Virus record (IMG/VR): IMGVR_UViG_3300048447_000174
Coordinates: 1 to 34,061 of that record
Reading direction: 5' to 3' (one strand)
DNA length: 34,061 bases
Source: a virus
Each line of letters begins with the position of its first letter. Position 1 is the first letter of the stretch. This document shows positions 1 to 7,439 of this stretch, piece by piece. The position numbers and the translations under genes were made by a program. The notes beneath the pieces were generated by a model that saw only the letters and a list, made by a program, of their open reading frames with translations, was not told the DNA's origin and did not search any database.

Positions 1-723
1 ATTATTTCGTCTCGTTCTTCCACTAAACAATATGATATTCAATGTAAGAATATTTTTAGAGAAGTGTATGGCATGCTTTATTACTGTGCGTACAATCCCA
101 CACCTGGAATGGGACTATCAGGAACACCTTTGAATGAAGCTATTGTAGTGATGTCATCAGTTGTTTCTAAATTCAAAAAACAGACTGGATGCCAAAAGGT
201 AAATCTTTGCGTCCTTACTGATGGTGAAGCATGTATGTCATCCTATGGTGCTCGCATGTATCAAACGGCATACGATACTGAGACGATTCGTTCAAAACGT
301 ATCGATAGTTATAATGTGATCTTACGTGACACCACTACAGGTATGGTTTACAAAAAGAACCAGGAGTATACTAATGTTCTTATTCAGAATCTCAAAGATC
401 GTAACCCTGGTTGCAATGTCCTTGGGTTTCGTTACATAGGATCTGGTGGACTTTCTAATTTCTATAACAGTTACTGTAGCGGTGGTAAGTTTGATCTTGT
501 TCAAAAACAATGGAAGAAAGAAAAATCCGCTATACTCCCAGACCCCATTGCCTTCAGTTCCCTCTATGTAATTTCATGTAAAACTATTGAGATCGATGAA
601 AACGTAATGGATGTCACGCCTGGAGCATCTAAAGTCGCAGTTAAGTCAGCATTGAACAAGATGCTGAACAAGAAAAAATCCAGCAAAAAAATCCTTAGTT
701 CGTTCATTAAACACGTTTCTTGA
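1..723 (+). CDS. VWA-domain (MIDAS) protein, 3' part; CobT-like partner of the CobS-like ATPase
   Basis: The reading frame is open from base 1, so the gene starts upstream; the GTG at 64 is probably internal. About 240 residues are visible. Two parts of a von Willebrand A metal-ion-dependent adhesion site can be read: a GTPL-type segment (GLSGTPLNEA, about nt 115-144) and a later hydrophobic strand ending in LTDGEA (about nt 211-228), which match the MIDAS Thr and Asp motifs. VWA proteins of the CobT/ChlD/NorD type work with a MoxR-class AAA+ ATPase, and such an ATPase lies 635 bases downstream. The C-terminus is lysine-rich. The VWA fold is inferred from two motifs; the substrate is unknown. 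It could also have been annotated as a peptidase or hypothetical in relatives. Confidence 0.7.
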   Translation: MISSRSSTKQYDIQCKNIFREVYGMLYYCAYNPTPGMGLSGTPLNEAIVVMSSVVSKFKKQTGCQKVNLCVLTDGEACMSSYGARMYQTAYDTETIRSKRIDSYNVILRDTTTGMVYKKNQEYTNVLIQNLKDRNPGCNVLGFRYIGSGGLSNFYNSYCSGGKFDLVQKQWKKEKSAILPDPIAFSSLYVISCKTIEIDENVMDVTPGASKVAVKSALNKMLNKKKSSKKILSSFIKHVS

Positions 724-748
724 CTTTACGGACTATATACTGTATAAT
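720..748 (+). promoter_or_regulatory. sigma70-type early promoter
   Basis: TTGACT (720-725) and TATAAT (743-748) are separated by exactly 17 bases. The -35 box overlaps the stop codon of the VWA gene, and the start codon of the next gene (774) follows about 20 bases after the expected start site. Early cyanophage promoters resemble host sigma70 promoters, so early transcription by host polymerase is likely. Confidence 0.8.
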
Positions 749-773
749 TATACCAATCACGGACATCCTCAAA

Positions 774-1289
774 ATGAGCAACACAATCTCTAACATCCTC
801 AAAGAAACAAACAAAGACTTTTCAACTACAAAGAAAAAAAAGCAGACCTACATGAGAATTGTTACCGAAGCTTTGGATTCTCAAGTGAGAAGAAATGATG
901 AGTCAGTAAAACTGATGGGTGTTACTGATTTAGTCCAGAGAGACTACGGTGGTTACCTTTTGAGCATTACCAAAATGTATTCTCTAGAACAAGGTGTAGT
1001 TAAAAAGCGCATTCAGGATAACATTTCTGATTGGTTCTGTTCCCATAAAGATGACAAAGTATTTAACAAGTACAGAGCAAAACTTCCCATGCTTTTTAAA
1101 ACAGAATCTTCTGTAGGTGATGTGCCAGAAGTAGAACCAGTAGTGGAGCAAGTTGTGGAACCAGTAGTGGAGCAAGCAACTGTTTCTCCGTATGCTGCTG
1201 ATATTAATTTTGTTGCTGAACTAAAAGCAATGGGTGTCACTTCTTACAAGTCAGATCCATCGTCAAACAAACTAGAGATCCAGTTCTAG
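774..1289 (+). CDS. conserved phage protein of unknown function (171 aa), Glu/Val repeat
   Basis: The ATG at 774 is preferred over the upstream TTG at 720, because that TTG lies in the -35 box. The first 110 residues are rich in Lys, Asn and Ser. They are followed by an acidic linker holding a tandem 8-residue repeat of the type EPVVEQ(V/A), then a compact end (PYAADINFVAELKAMGVTSY...) that looks like a small folded domain. It is the first gene after the promoter at 720-748 and is closed by the terminator at 1301-1324, so it may form its own early transcript between the VWA and AAA+ genes. No family is recognised. Its position suggests, but does not show, a role with the two flanking genes. 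Confidence 0.75.
   Translation: MSNTISNILKETNKDFSTTKKKKQTYMRIVTEALDSQVRRNDESVKLMGVTDLVQRDYGGYLLSITKMYSLEQGVVKKRIQDNISDWFCSHKDDKVFNKYRAKLPMLFKTESSVGDVPEVEPVVEQVVEPVVEQATVSPYAADINFVAELKAMGVTSYKSDPSSNKLEIQF
1131..1178 (+). repeat. 24-bp tandem repeat, two copies
   Basis: Copies 1131-1154 and 1155-1178 share GAACCAGTAGTGGAGCAAG with few differences. They encode the repeated Glu-Pro-Val-Val-Glu-Gln linker of the 171-aa protein. The near-identity at DNA level suggests a recent duplication. Confidence 0.85.
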
Positions 1290-1300
1290 AACTGCACACT

Positions 1301-1326
1301 GACCTCCCTCACGGGGGGTTTTTTAG
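1301..1326 (+). terminator. rho-independent terminator
   Basis: ACCTCCC and GGGGGGT pair (one G-T wobble) around a TCAC loop and run into TTTTTT. It lies 12 bases after the stop of the 171-aa gene and about 32 bases before the CobS-like gene. Confidence 0.85.
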
Positions 1327-1357
1327 TATATAATAACTACATCAACACAAGGCACCG

Positions 1358-2434
1358 ATGAAGTCCGAACTTACTACAGACCAAATCGTTTCTTATCTTT
1401 CTGAAACTTATGGTAGTGACATCACGGCAGATCAAATTCGTTCTGCCGCAACACATTTCAATGTTTCTTACCCCACTGCAGTCAAGCGCATGTTGCAGTA
1501 CAAGTCTGGGTATGGCACTTGGAGTCTGACTGTTCAAGAAAAACTTGAAAAAACTTATGAGGCTCCTTCAGCACCTGAAGAAAAATTCTCCCTCATTCCA
1601 AAAAAAGATCTTAACTTTGTTCCGTTCGGTAACTTTACTGATGTAAAAAAGATTATTGCTTCTAAAATCTTTTACCCAACATTCGTTACTGGTCTTTCTG
1701 GTAACGGCAAAACCTTGTCTGTTGAACAAGCATGCGCCGTTCTAAATAGAGAATTGATTCGAGTAAACATTACTATTGAAACTGATGAAGACGATCTTAT
1801 TGGTGGTTTCCGTCTTGTCGATGGGGCAACTGTTTGGCATAACGGACCTGTCGTTGAAGCACTCGAACGCGGAGCAATCTTGCTACTCGATGAAGTTGAC
1901 CTTGCTAGCAATAAAATCCTCTGTCTCCAGTCCATCCTTGAAGGTAAGGGTGTGTTCCTGAAGAAAATTGGTAAGTATGTAGAACCTACGGATGGATTCA
2001 ATGTTATTGCAACTGCAAATACTAAAGGTAAAGGCAGCGATGACGGTCGTTTTATTGGAACTAACGTTCTCAATGAGGCATTCCTGGAACGCTTCGCTCT
2101 CACCTTTGAACAAGATTACCCTACTGTCAAAGTAGAAACAAAAATTCTGGAGAAACTTTCTGCTACACTTGGCGTGACAGATCCAGAATTCTGTGCTAAA
2201 CTAGCAGACTGGGCAGATGTCATTCGTAAAACATTTAATGACGGTGGCATTGATGAGGTAATTTCTACCCGTCGCCTATCCCATATCGTTCGTGCCTATT
2301 CTATTTGGGGCGATCGTGTGAAAGCACTCAAAGTTTGTACCAATCGTTTTGACGATGAAACTAAAACTTTGTTCATTGATCTCTATGGTAAACTAGATGC
2401 TGATGTCAACACCGAGGAGTCCGAAGATGCCTAA
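1358..2434 (+). CDS. cobS: CobS-like AAA+ ATPase (MoxR/CobS class)
   Basis: A 358-residue AAA+ ATPase. Walker A is GLSGNGKT (about residues 112-119), Walker B is ILLLDEVD (about 174-181), sensor 1 is the IATANTKG strand and a second arginine region is FLERFALTFEQDYP. The first 90 residues form a helical extension with an HTH-like segment. CobS is the ATPase subunit of aerobic cobaltochelatase and is common in T4-like cyanophages, where a role in cobalamin synthesis for nucleotide metabolism has been proposed. The upstream VWA gene suggests a CobS/CobT-like pair. No large CobN-type subunit is present, so the client could be another protein. The ATG has a weak AAGG ribosome site. Confident on family, less so on substrate. 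Confidence 0.9.
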   Translation: MKSELTTDQIVSYLSETYGSDITADQIRSAATHFNVSYPTAVKRMLQYKSGYGTWSLTVQEKLEKTYEAPSAPEEKFSLIPKKDLNFVPFGNFTDVKKIIASKIFYPTFVTGLSGNGKTLSVEQACAVLNRELIRVNITIETDEDDLIGGFRLVDGATVWHNGPVVEALERGAILLLDEVDLASNKILCLQSILEGKGVFLKKIGKYVEPTDGFNVIATANTKGKGSDDGRFIGTNVLNEAFLERFALTFEQDYPTVKVETKILEKLSATLGVTDPEFCAKLADWADVIRKTFNDGGIDEVISTRRLSHIVRAYSIWGDRVKALKVCTNRFDDETKTLFIDLYGKLDADVNTEESEDA

Positions 2435-2597
2435 ATTCCATGGATACATCGGACACATTGCTATTCTCCATTTGAATGGAGAATCTAAATCTGCTAAGAT
2501 TCTTGGCGGCAGTGGTTTAAAACTTAAGATGCAATCTATTGACGGAAACATCTTTGAGTGCTATCATGACAATATAAAGTACATTTGGAACTCATGA
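2427..2597 (+). CDS. small beta-rich protein, unknown (56 aa)
   Basis: The start ATG at 2427 has a good ribosome site (GAGGAG, 2414-2419) and overlaps the cobS stop by 8 bases, so translation is probably coupled. The protein (MPKFHGYIGHIAILHLNGES...) alternates hydrophobic residues with Gly and Lys and looks like a small SH3-like or OB-like barrel. No family is recognised. It opens the tightly spaced run into the clamp genes. Confidence 0.75.
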   Translation: MPKFHGYIGHIAILHLNGESKSAKILGGSGLKLKMQSIDGNIFECYHDNIKYIWNS

Positions 2598-2878
2598 CCA
2601 AATATAATGAAGACGCTCTATTAAAGGAGCTACGTGACTACATTTCTGGAACTTATGGACAACACTATTCTGCTGGTAATGACAGCATTCAAACGTTAGA
2701 CTTGATCGAAGCATGTGGAGATGCTGAAGCATTCTGTCGCAGTAACATTTTGAAGTATGCATCACGATATGATCGTAAAGGTACTGCCCGACGCGACATC
2801 ATCAAGATCCTTCATTATGCATTGCTGCTTCTCCACTTCTCCGATAAATCTGCTAACACTGAACCCTATCCTCAATGA
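2594..2878 (+). CDS. DUF3310-like small protein (94 aa)
   Basis: Starts at 2594 with an ATGA overlap to the previous stop and ends with an ATGA overlap to the clamp gene. The core (DLIEACGDAEAFCRS, then NILKYASRYDRKG, then DIIKILHYALLLL) follows the pattern of the DUF3310 family found in many phages: Glu/Cys helix, N-x-x-KY-x-x-R, basic turn, long amphipathic helix. The molecular function of that family is not settled. Placement just upstream of gp45 suggests expression with the replication proteins. Confidence 0.75.
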   Translation: MTKYNEDALLKELRDYISGTYGQHYSAGNDSIQTLDLIEACGDAEAFCRSNILKYASRYDRKGTARRDIIKILHYALLLLHFSDKSANTEPYPQ

Positions 2879-3540
2879 GTACAGTATTTCTTTCCAATGA
2901 TACAATGCAAGTTCTTAAGAACTATGCAACCATTAATAGTTCAATTCTTTTTAGAGAAGGAAATCAACTGAAGACAATTAGCGTTGGTGAAAATGCTATT
3001 GCTCAGTTCACCTGCGAAGAAACTTTCCCAGAAACATTTGGGATCTATGATCTCAATCAATTTCTTCTAGGACTTTCACTTTTTCAAAATCCTAGTCTAG
3101 AGTTTAACAACACTGACTATGTTAATATTCGTGGTCGTGGTCGCTCTGCTAGATACTATTTCTCAGATCCAGAGATCACTCTAAAGTCTGCACCTCAGAA
3201 AGATATTAATTTTCCTGGTGGTGACATTGAGTTTACTATCAGTTATGATGATCTAGTAGGTCTCCAGAAAGCAGCTGCTATCTATAGTCTTACAGATCTT
3301 CTGTTTTCTTCTAAAGATGGTAAGATCAGTCTGAAACTACTTGACTCAGAAAATGATACCAGTCATGACTATGAGCAAGATGTAAAGGGAGAGACCACAG
3401 GAAACTATGACTTGACAGTTAAGATCGATCACATTAGACTTCTTCCTGGAGACTACCAAGTCAAAGTCTCCAAACATCTAGTGTCTGAATGGCAGCACAC
3501 TAGTCTAGATCTCACCTACTACATTGCACTTGAACCTTGA
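2875..3540 (+). CDS. gp45: sliding clamp, DNA polymerase accessory protein gp45
   Basis: 221 residues, close to T4 gp45 (228). The order gp45-gp44 and the start-stop overlaps on both sides are those of the T4 replication cluster. The sequence has the alternating strand pattern of a clamp domain pair, with motifs typical of cyanophage clamps (GIYDLNQFLLGLSLF near residues 60-75; ARYYFSDPEIT near 100). The clamp encircles DNA, tethers gp43 and also serves as the mobile activator of late transcription in T4. No unusual feature is seen. Confidence 0.9.
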   Translation: MSTVFLSNDTMQVLKNYATINSSILFREGNQLKTISVGENAIAQFTCEETFPETFGIYDLNQFLLGLSLFQNPSLEFNNTDYVNIRGRGRSARYYFSDPEITLKSAPQKDINFPGGDIEFTISYDDLVGLQKAAAIYSLTDLLFSSKDGKISLKLLDSENDTSHDYEQDVKGETTGNYDLTVKIDHIRLLPGDYQVKVSKHLVSEWQHTSLDLTYYIALEP

Positions 3541-4484
3541 GCGATAAGAAATTTCTTTGGGTAGAGCAGTATCGTCCTAAGAAAATTGACGACTGCATTC
3601 TACCTCCTAATATTAAAAAATCATTCCAAGGTTTTGTTGAGAAGGGGGAGATACCTAATCTTCTCCTTTCTGGTACTGCTGGTGTCGGAAAGACCACGGT
3701 TGCTAAAGCAGTCTGTGATGAGATTGGTGCTTCCTATATCGTCATCAATGGATCCGATGAAGGACGTTTCCTTGACACAGTTCGCAACCGAGTCAAGACG
3801 TTTGCTACAACAGTCTCACTGACCTCAGGAGCGCCCCACAAGGTGGTCATTATCGATGAGGCAGACAACACCACTCATGACGTTCAACTGTCTCTACGAA
3901 CGTTTGTAGAGGAGTTTCATGGAAACTGTCGTTTCATCTTTACTTGCAACTTTGTCAATAAAATTATTGAACCGTTGCACTCGCGTTGTACTGTTATTGA
4001 TTTCCGAATCAATAAGGATCAAGAACAGCATCTACAGATGCAATTCTTTAGTCGCCTAAAAAACATTCTCGACGAAAACAAAGTTGAGTATGAAGATAAA
4101 GTTATTGCTAAACTAATCAAACGTTACTATCCAGACTGGCGTCGTTTGATTAATGAGGCACAACGCCATGCTGTAACTGGTAAGATTGATACTGATATCC
4201 TATGTGATATTGCTGATGTCAATCTAGATCAGTTGATGAGTGCTTTAAAAAATAAAGAATTCTCTACTGTTCGTAAGTGGGTGGTAGATAACATTGACAA
4301 TGATCCTAACATTGTCATGCGTCGTATCTATGACGCACTCTATAGTAATGTTAAATCCAAATACATTCCAGAAGCAGTCTTGGTGATAGGAAAGTACCAG
4401 TATCAAATTGCTTTTGTTGCTGACCAAGAAATTAATTTACTTGCTTGCCTTGTTGAAATTATGATGAGTTGTGAATTTAAATGA
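3537..4484 (+). CDS. gp44: clamp loader large subunit gp44 (AAA+)
   Basis: 315 residues. Walker A GTAGVGKT (46-53), Walker B VVIIDEAD (103-110) and the SRC arginine-finger motif (HSRC, 148-151) identify a clamp-loader AAA+ ATPase; the start (LWVEQYRPKKIDDC) is the standard loader N-terminus. The start is TTG at 3537, overlapping the gp45 stop (TTGA); no in-frame ATG lies nearby. This overlap should keep gp44 below gp45 in expression. With gp62 it opens and loads gp45. In T4 gp62 follows directly; here about 2 kb of other genes intervene. Confidence 0.95.
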   Translation: MSDKKFLWVEQYRPKKIDDCILPPNIKKSFQGFVEKGEIPNLLLSGTAGVGKTTVAKAVCDEIGASYIVINGSDEGRFLDTVRNRVKTFATTVSLTSGAPHKVVIIDEADNTTHDVQLSLRTFVEEFHGNCRFIFTCNFVNKIIEPLHSRCTVIDFRINKDQEQHLQMQFFSRLKNILDENKVEYEDKVIAKLIKRYYPDWRRLINEAQRHAVTGKIDTDILCDIADVNLDQLMSALKNKEFSTVRKWVVDNIDNDPNIVMRRIYDALYSNVKSKYIPEAVLVIGKYQYQIAFVADQEINLLACLVEIMMSCEFK

Positions 4485-4678
4485 AAGTACCTACTACAGA
4501 AGAACTAGTTCATCTCAAGATTCAAGCAGCAATGCGTGAACATAACTTTCCTAAAGATGAGATGATGTATCTTGGCGAACGTGCAGGTCATCACTGGTAT
4601 TTACTTGCAGGTGAGCATGAAGTATCTGCAAATCAAATTGAAGGTTTTGATAGAATAGATGAAGAAGACGACACCTGA
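4481..4678 (+). CDS. small acidic protein, unknown (65 aa)
   Basis: ATG at 4481 overlaps the gp44 stop (ATGA). The protein (MKVPTTEELVHLKIQAAMREHN...) has an N-terminal helix, a GERAGHHWYLLAGEH segment with two adjacent His, and an acidic end (DEEDDT). It is not gp62, which is recognisable later. Its end overlaps the next gene by 20 bases. Function unknown. Confidence 0.7.
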   Translation: MKVPTTEELVHLKIQAAMREHNFPKDEMMYLGERAGHHWYLLAGEHEVSANQIEGFDRIDEEDDT

Positions 4679-4871
4679 AAACGTAAAAGAAGCAAACGAA
4701 GCTCTCTTTTATGCTACAATGAATTTACCTAATGCTGCTGCTCATTGTGGTATGACGCAGCGTGAAATGAAACACATCTTTCGTGAGTACCTTAAATATC
4801 ATGACAAAAACTTTGAAGTCACTGAAGACACCATTGAGATATCCTGGGGGGAAGAGTCGTGCCCTGAGTAA
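4659..4871 (+). CDS. small HTH-like protein (70 aa)
   Basis: ATG at 4659, overlapping the previous gene by 20 bases. The middle (NLPNAAAHCGMTQREMKHIF) reads as a helix-turn-helix: helix, small residue turn C-G-M, then a polar recognition helix. Similar small proteins are common in cyanophages without known function. Its 3' end overlaps the methylase start by 71 bases if the ATG at 4801 is used. A DNA-binding role is an inference from the motif only. Confidence 0.7.
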   Translation: MKKTTPENVKEANEALFYATMNLPNAAAHCGMTQREMKHIFREYLKYHDKNFEVTEDTIEISWGEESCPE

Positions 4872-5640
4872 GTTGTTTCAGTACATTCCTAACCTCACCG
4901 AATATACTCACTATCGAGAACCATTCTTGGGTGGTGGTTCTGTGGCATTAGAAATTTGTAAACGATATCCACACTTAGATATCTGGGTGAATGATTTGTA
5001 TGAACCACTGTATAACTTCTGGCGAGTGGTTCAAGATACTCCAGATGAACTTACACAAATTCTATTACAACTAAAGCAGAAGCATCCAGATCAAGAATCT
5101 GCTAGAGGTTTGTTCTTAGATTCTAAAGATCATCTTGGTAAAGATACTGGAGATCTAGACCGTGCTGTAGCATTCTACATTGTCAATAAGTGTAGTTTTT
5201 CTGGTCTTACTGAATCATCTAGTTTTTCAAAACAAGCAAGTGATTCTAATTTTTCTGTAGCAGGTATTGAACGCTTGCCTGGATATGCAGAACTAATTCA
5301 ATCTTGGAAAATTACTAACTTATCATATGAAGAATTATTTTGCGATAGCAAGTCAACCTTCGTCTATCTCGATCCCCCTTACGAAATCGGATCAAATTTA
5401 TATGGTAAGCGTGGAGACATGCACAAAGGATTTGACCATGACCAGTTTGCTGGTGATTGTGATCGCTTTATCTCTCATCAACTTGTTAGTTACAATTCGT
5501 CGCAACTGATCCGAGACCGTTTCAAGAAGGGGTGGACAGCTGCTGAATTTGCACACACTTACACCATGAGGAGCGTGGGGAGTTATAATACAGATCAAGC
5601 GTCTCGCAAGGAACTGGTCCTTACTAACTATGAAATGTGA
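4801..5640 (+). CDS. dam: D12-class DNA adenine methyltransferase (Dam-like)
   Basis: About 279 residues. The N-terminal SAM-site motif is TPLRYPGGKS, followed by REPFLGGGSVALE and the catalytic DPPY motif in FVYLDPPYE, in the order of the D12 (Dam/DpnM) family. These enzymes transfer a methyl group from SAM to N6 of adenine, often in GATC. Likely roles are protection from host nucleases or marking of phage DNA. The start is uncertain: an in-frame GTG (4783), ATG (4801) and TTG (4813, 4834) all precede the first motif, and none has a clear ribosome site. All overlap the HTH-like gene. It sits inside the gp44-gp62 interval, which suggests insertion into the replication cluster. Confidence 0.92.
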   Translation: MTKTLKSLKTPLRYPGGKSRALSKLFQYIPNLTEYTHYREPFLGGGSVALEICKRYPHLDIWVNDLYEPLYNFWRVVQDTPDELTQILLQLKQKHPDQESARGLFLDSKDHLGKDTGDLDRAVAFYIVNKCSFSGLTESSSFSKQASDSNFSVAGIERLPGYAELIQSWKITNLSYEELFCDSKSTFVYLDPPYEIGSNLYGKRGDMHKGFDHDQFAGDCDRFISHQLVSYNSSQLIRDRFKKGWTAAEFAHTYTMRSVGSYNTDQASRKELVLTNYEM

Positions 5641-5770
5641 AGTCACCCTCTACGTAGCAGGCAACGTCTTCAAGGAGCAGGTCATTGCTCGTAACTACGA
5701 AGAAGCAAAGCAAACTGCTGTTGCTAGAAATCCTACTGCTAAGATTGTTAGTGTAACTACTAAGTTTTAA
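5630..5770 (+). CDS. conserved small protein, unknown (46 aa)
   Basis: ATG at 5630 overlaps the methylase stop by 11 bases; stop TAA at 5768-5770. The product begins MKCEVTLYVAGNVFKEQVIA and continues with an NYEEAKQTAVARNPTAKIV helix and a final strand. This beta-alpha-beta pattern with a Y-x-x-A-x-x-T-A-x-x-R-N-P segment is familiar from many cyanophage genomes. Function unknown. Confidence 0.8.
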   Translation: MKCEVTLYVAGNVFKEQVIARNYEEAKQTAVARNPTAKIVSVTTKF

Positions 5771-5771
5771 T

Positions 5772-5975
5772 ATGATTGTCCCTATGAGAGTATTAGGCAG
5801 TGGTCTTGTGATCATTGCTTACTTTATTATCCTGCATATGAATACAACATTTGGTGTCTTATTGCAGATGCTGGGTGATAGTATTTCAATTCCTTACTTC
5901 ATAAGGACAAAATCATGGGATGTAGTTATCATGATTACATTCCTACTAGTGATCTCTATATCGCATTTGTTATGA
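5772..5975 (+). CDS. small membrane protein (67 aa)
   Basis: Begins one base after the previous stop and ends with ATGA overlap to the next gene. Two hydrophobic segments, GSGLVIIAYFIILHM (about residues 9-23) and VVIMITFLLVISISHLL at the end, suggest two membrane helices joined by a short polar loop. No family is recognised. Confidence 0.7.
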   Translation: MIVPMRVLGSGLVIIAYFIILHMNTTFGVLLQMLGDSISIPYFIRTKSWDVVIMITFLLVISISHLL

Positions 5976-6484
5976 ATATCTTTGTCACCGATGAGTCTCC
6001 ATGGAAATCTGCTTATGTCCTACCCGATAAGCACATCGTCAAGATGCCTCTGGAGACTTGTCAGATGCTTTCTATCGTTGCATCAGACAAGTGGGGTCAT
6101 GGTTATGGCACACTGCCTAAGGCAGACGGCAACCCATACGCTACAGAGAAAGGAGCGTTTCGTAATCACCCATGTACCAAGTGGGCGAATGAGACTGTAT
6201 CAAATTCTAGATGGTTGCTCTCTCATGGTTTTGCTCTATGCGGGGAGTATGCAGCACGATATGGTAAAGTACATACCTGCTTCCTGACTTTACTTGCTGC
6301 TGACAAAATCATTCCTGATGTATCATTGGATGATCACACTCCTTTTGTTCGTGCAATGCCAGATGAATATAAGTTTGATGATAGTATCTCTACCATCGAA
6401 GCATACAAAATGTACATAGCATCTAAACCTTGGGTATCTGACAACTACCTACGACTACCACACCGCAAACCAGACTGGATATGA
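5972..6484 (+). CDS. conserved phage protein, unknown (170 aa)
   Basis: The start at 5972 (MNIFVTDESPWKSAYVLPDK) is chosen because it couples to the previous stop (ATGA) and matches the N-terminus of a family seen in many large phages. Conserved features are DKHIVKMPLETCQML, NHPCTKWA near the middle, and ALCGEYAARYGKVH, giving several invariant His, Cys, Trp and Tyr. The pattern of H, E and R residues would suit an enzyme, but I do not know its activity. It ends with ATGA overlap to gp62. Confidence 0.8.
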   Translation: MNIFVTDESPWKSAYVLPDKHIVKMPLETCQMLSIVASDKWGHGYGTLPKADGNPYATEKGAFRNHPCTKWANETVSNSRWLLSHGFALCGEYAARYGKVHTCFLTLLAADKIIPDVSLDDHTPFVRAMPDEYKFDDSISTIEAYKMYIASKPWVSDNYLRLPHRKPDWI

Positions 6485-6864
6485 AATACGAATTAAAAGA
6501 TTACTTGTACAGCATCAACCAATCCAAGCAATCAGTGATGGATGATGCAGCAGCAGAAAAAGGATACCCACCTTTTATTGTGAATAAATGTTTGTCATCT
6601 TTTACTGATAGTATTTTGTACTCAAATGAAATGAACATGAATAGTCATCTTGACAATAAGTTGCAATATGACTTTTACATAAATAGTTTGAAGCCAAGGA
6701 AAAGATTCTCCCCTTGGTTGCGTAAAGATACAGTTGAGAATATTGATTTGGTTAAACGTTATTATGGATACAACCATAGTAAAGCTATTGCCGCTCTCAG
6801 AATCCTCACTAATGCTGATCTTGAGCAGATCAAAAAATTATTAGATAAAGGCGGTATGAGATGA
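6481..6864 (+). CDS. gp62: clamp loader small subunit gp62
   Basis: 127 residues. The start (MKYELKDYLYSINQSKQ), FIVNKCLSSF, LDNKLQYDFYINSLKPRKRF, PWLR and the VKRYYGYN...A repeat match what I know of cyanophage gp62. It lacks an ATPase domain, as expected for the subunit that completes the gp44 ring. Start and stop overlap both neighbours by ATGA. It lies about 2 kb from gp44. Confidence 0.88.
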   Translation: MKYELKDYLYSINQSKQSVMDDAAAEKGYPPFIVNKCLSSFTDSILYSNEMNMNSHLDNKLQYDFYINSLKPRKRFSPWLRKDTVENIDLVKRYYGYNHSKAIAALRILTNADLEQIKKLLDKGGMR

Positions 6865-7283
6865 CAACTGAGATTATAATTGATTGGAAACCTTCTGATA
6901 TGGTCGAGGTTGTTCTTAATGAACCCGACGATTTCTTAAAGGTACGCGAAACATTAACACGTATTGGTGTAGCATCTAGGAAAGATAGAAAACTATATCA
7001 ATCTTGCCATATTTTGCATAAGCAAGGAAAGTATTATATTGTACACTTCAAGGAACTGTTTGCCTTGGATGGTAAGAATACCAACATGTCATTGAATGAC
7101 ATTCAACGTCGTAATCGTATTGCACAACTTCTATCCGACTGGGGACTGATTGCAGTATGTAACAAAGAATTTATTGAAGACGTTGCCCCACTAAATCAGA
7201 TTAAAGTTCTGTCCTATAAAGATAAAGGCGAGTGGATTCTAGAGTCCAAGTATAACATTGGGCGTAAAAAACCTGAGGCATAA
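6861..7283 (+). CDS. regA: RegA-like translational repressor
   Basis: 140 residues (T4 RegA is 122). Position after gp62 and before gp43 is that of T4 regA. Recognisable pieces are the N-terminal strand-helix (FLKVRETLTRIGVAS), a QSCHILHKQGKYYIVHFKELFALDGK core matching the RegA RNA-binding fold, and a helix with RRNRIAQLLSDWGL. RegA binds translation start regions of early mRNAs, including its own operon, and blocks initiation. It is the last gene before the hairpin/terminator region. Confidence 0.9.
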   Translation: MTTEIIIDWKPSDMVEVVLNEPDDFLKVRETLTRIGVASRKDRKLYQSCHILHKQGKYYIVHFKELFALDGKNTNMSLNDIQRRNRIAQLLSDWGLIAVCNKEFIEDVAPLNQIKVLSYKDKGEWILESKYNIGRKKPEA

Positions 7284-7291
7284 ATAGACTT

Positions 7292-7312
7292 GAGACCTTT
7301 TCGTGCGGTCTC
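7292..7312 (+). terminator. hairpin downstream of regA
   Basis: GAGACC (7292-7297) and GGTCTC (7307-7312) form a perfect 6-bp stem with a 9-base loop. No T run follows, so it is more likely an mRNA-end or stability structure than a terminator by itself. A CATAAATA box (7279-7286) overlaps the regA stop. Confidence 0.5.
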
Positions 7313-7334
7313 TACAAAAGTCGGAACACCACAC

Positions 7335-7368
7335 AAACTGTTACGGTATTCACTGTAGCAGTTTTTTT
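7335..7368 (+). terminator. rho-independent terminator after regA
   Basis: A 13-bp stem (7335-7347 with 7352-7364, two G-T pairs) with an ATTC loop runs into a seven-T tract (7362-7368). It closes the gp45-to-regA operon. Confidence 0.85.
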
Positions 7369-7439
7369 ATGACTTTATTAAATACCAGTGGATGCCTTCG
7401 GGGTCCATTACACCTCTCGCTTATACAAGGAGACAAACA

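Noticed and set aside
1327-1357. Promoter for cobS from TATAAT at 1329-1334
   Set aside because: No -35 match at 16-18 bases upstream, where the terminator stem lies.
1672-2103. Minus-strand open frame of 143 codons across cobS
   Set aside because: It mirrors the AAA+ core, is rich in Arg/Ser and has no ribosome site; a shadow of the CobS coding frame.
4481-4678. gp62 directly after gp44
   Set aside because: The 65-aa product lacks gp62 features; the gene at 6481 fits gp62 much better.
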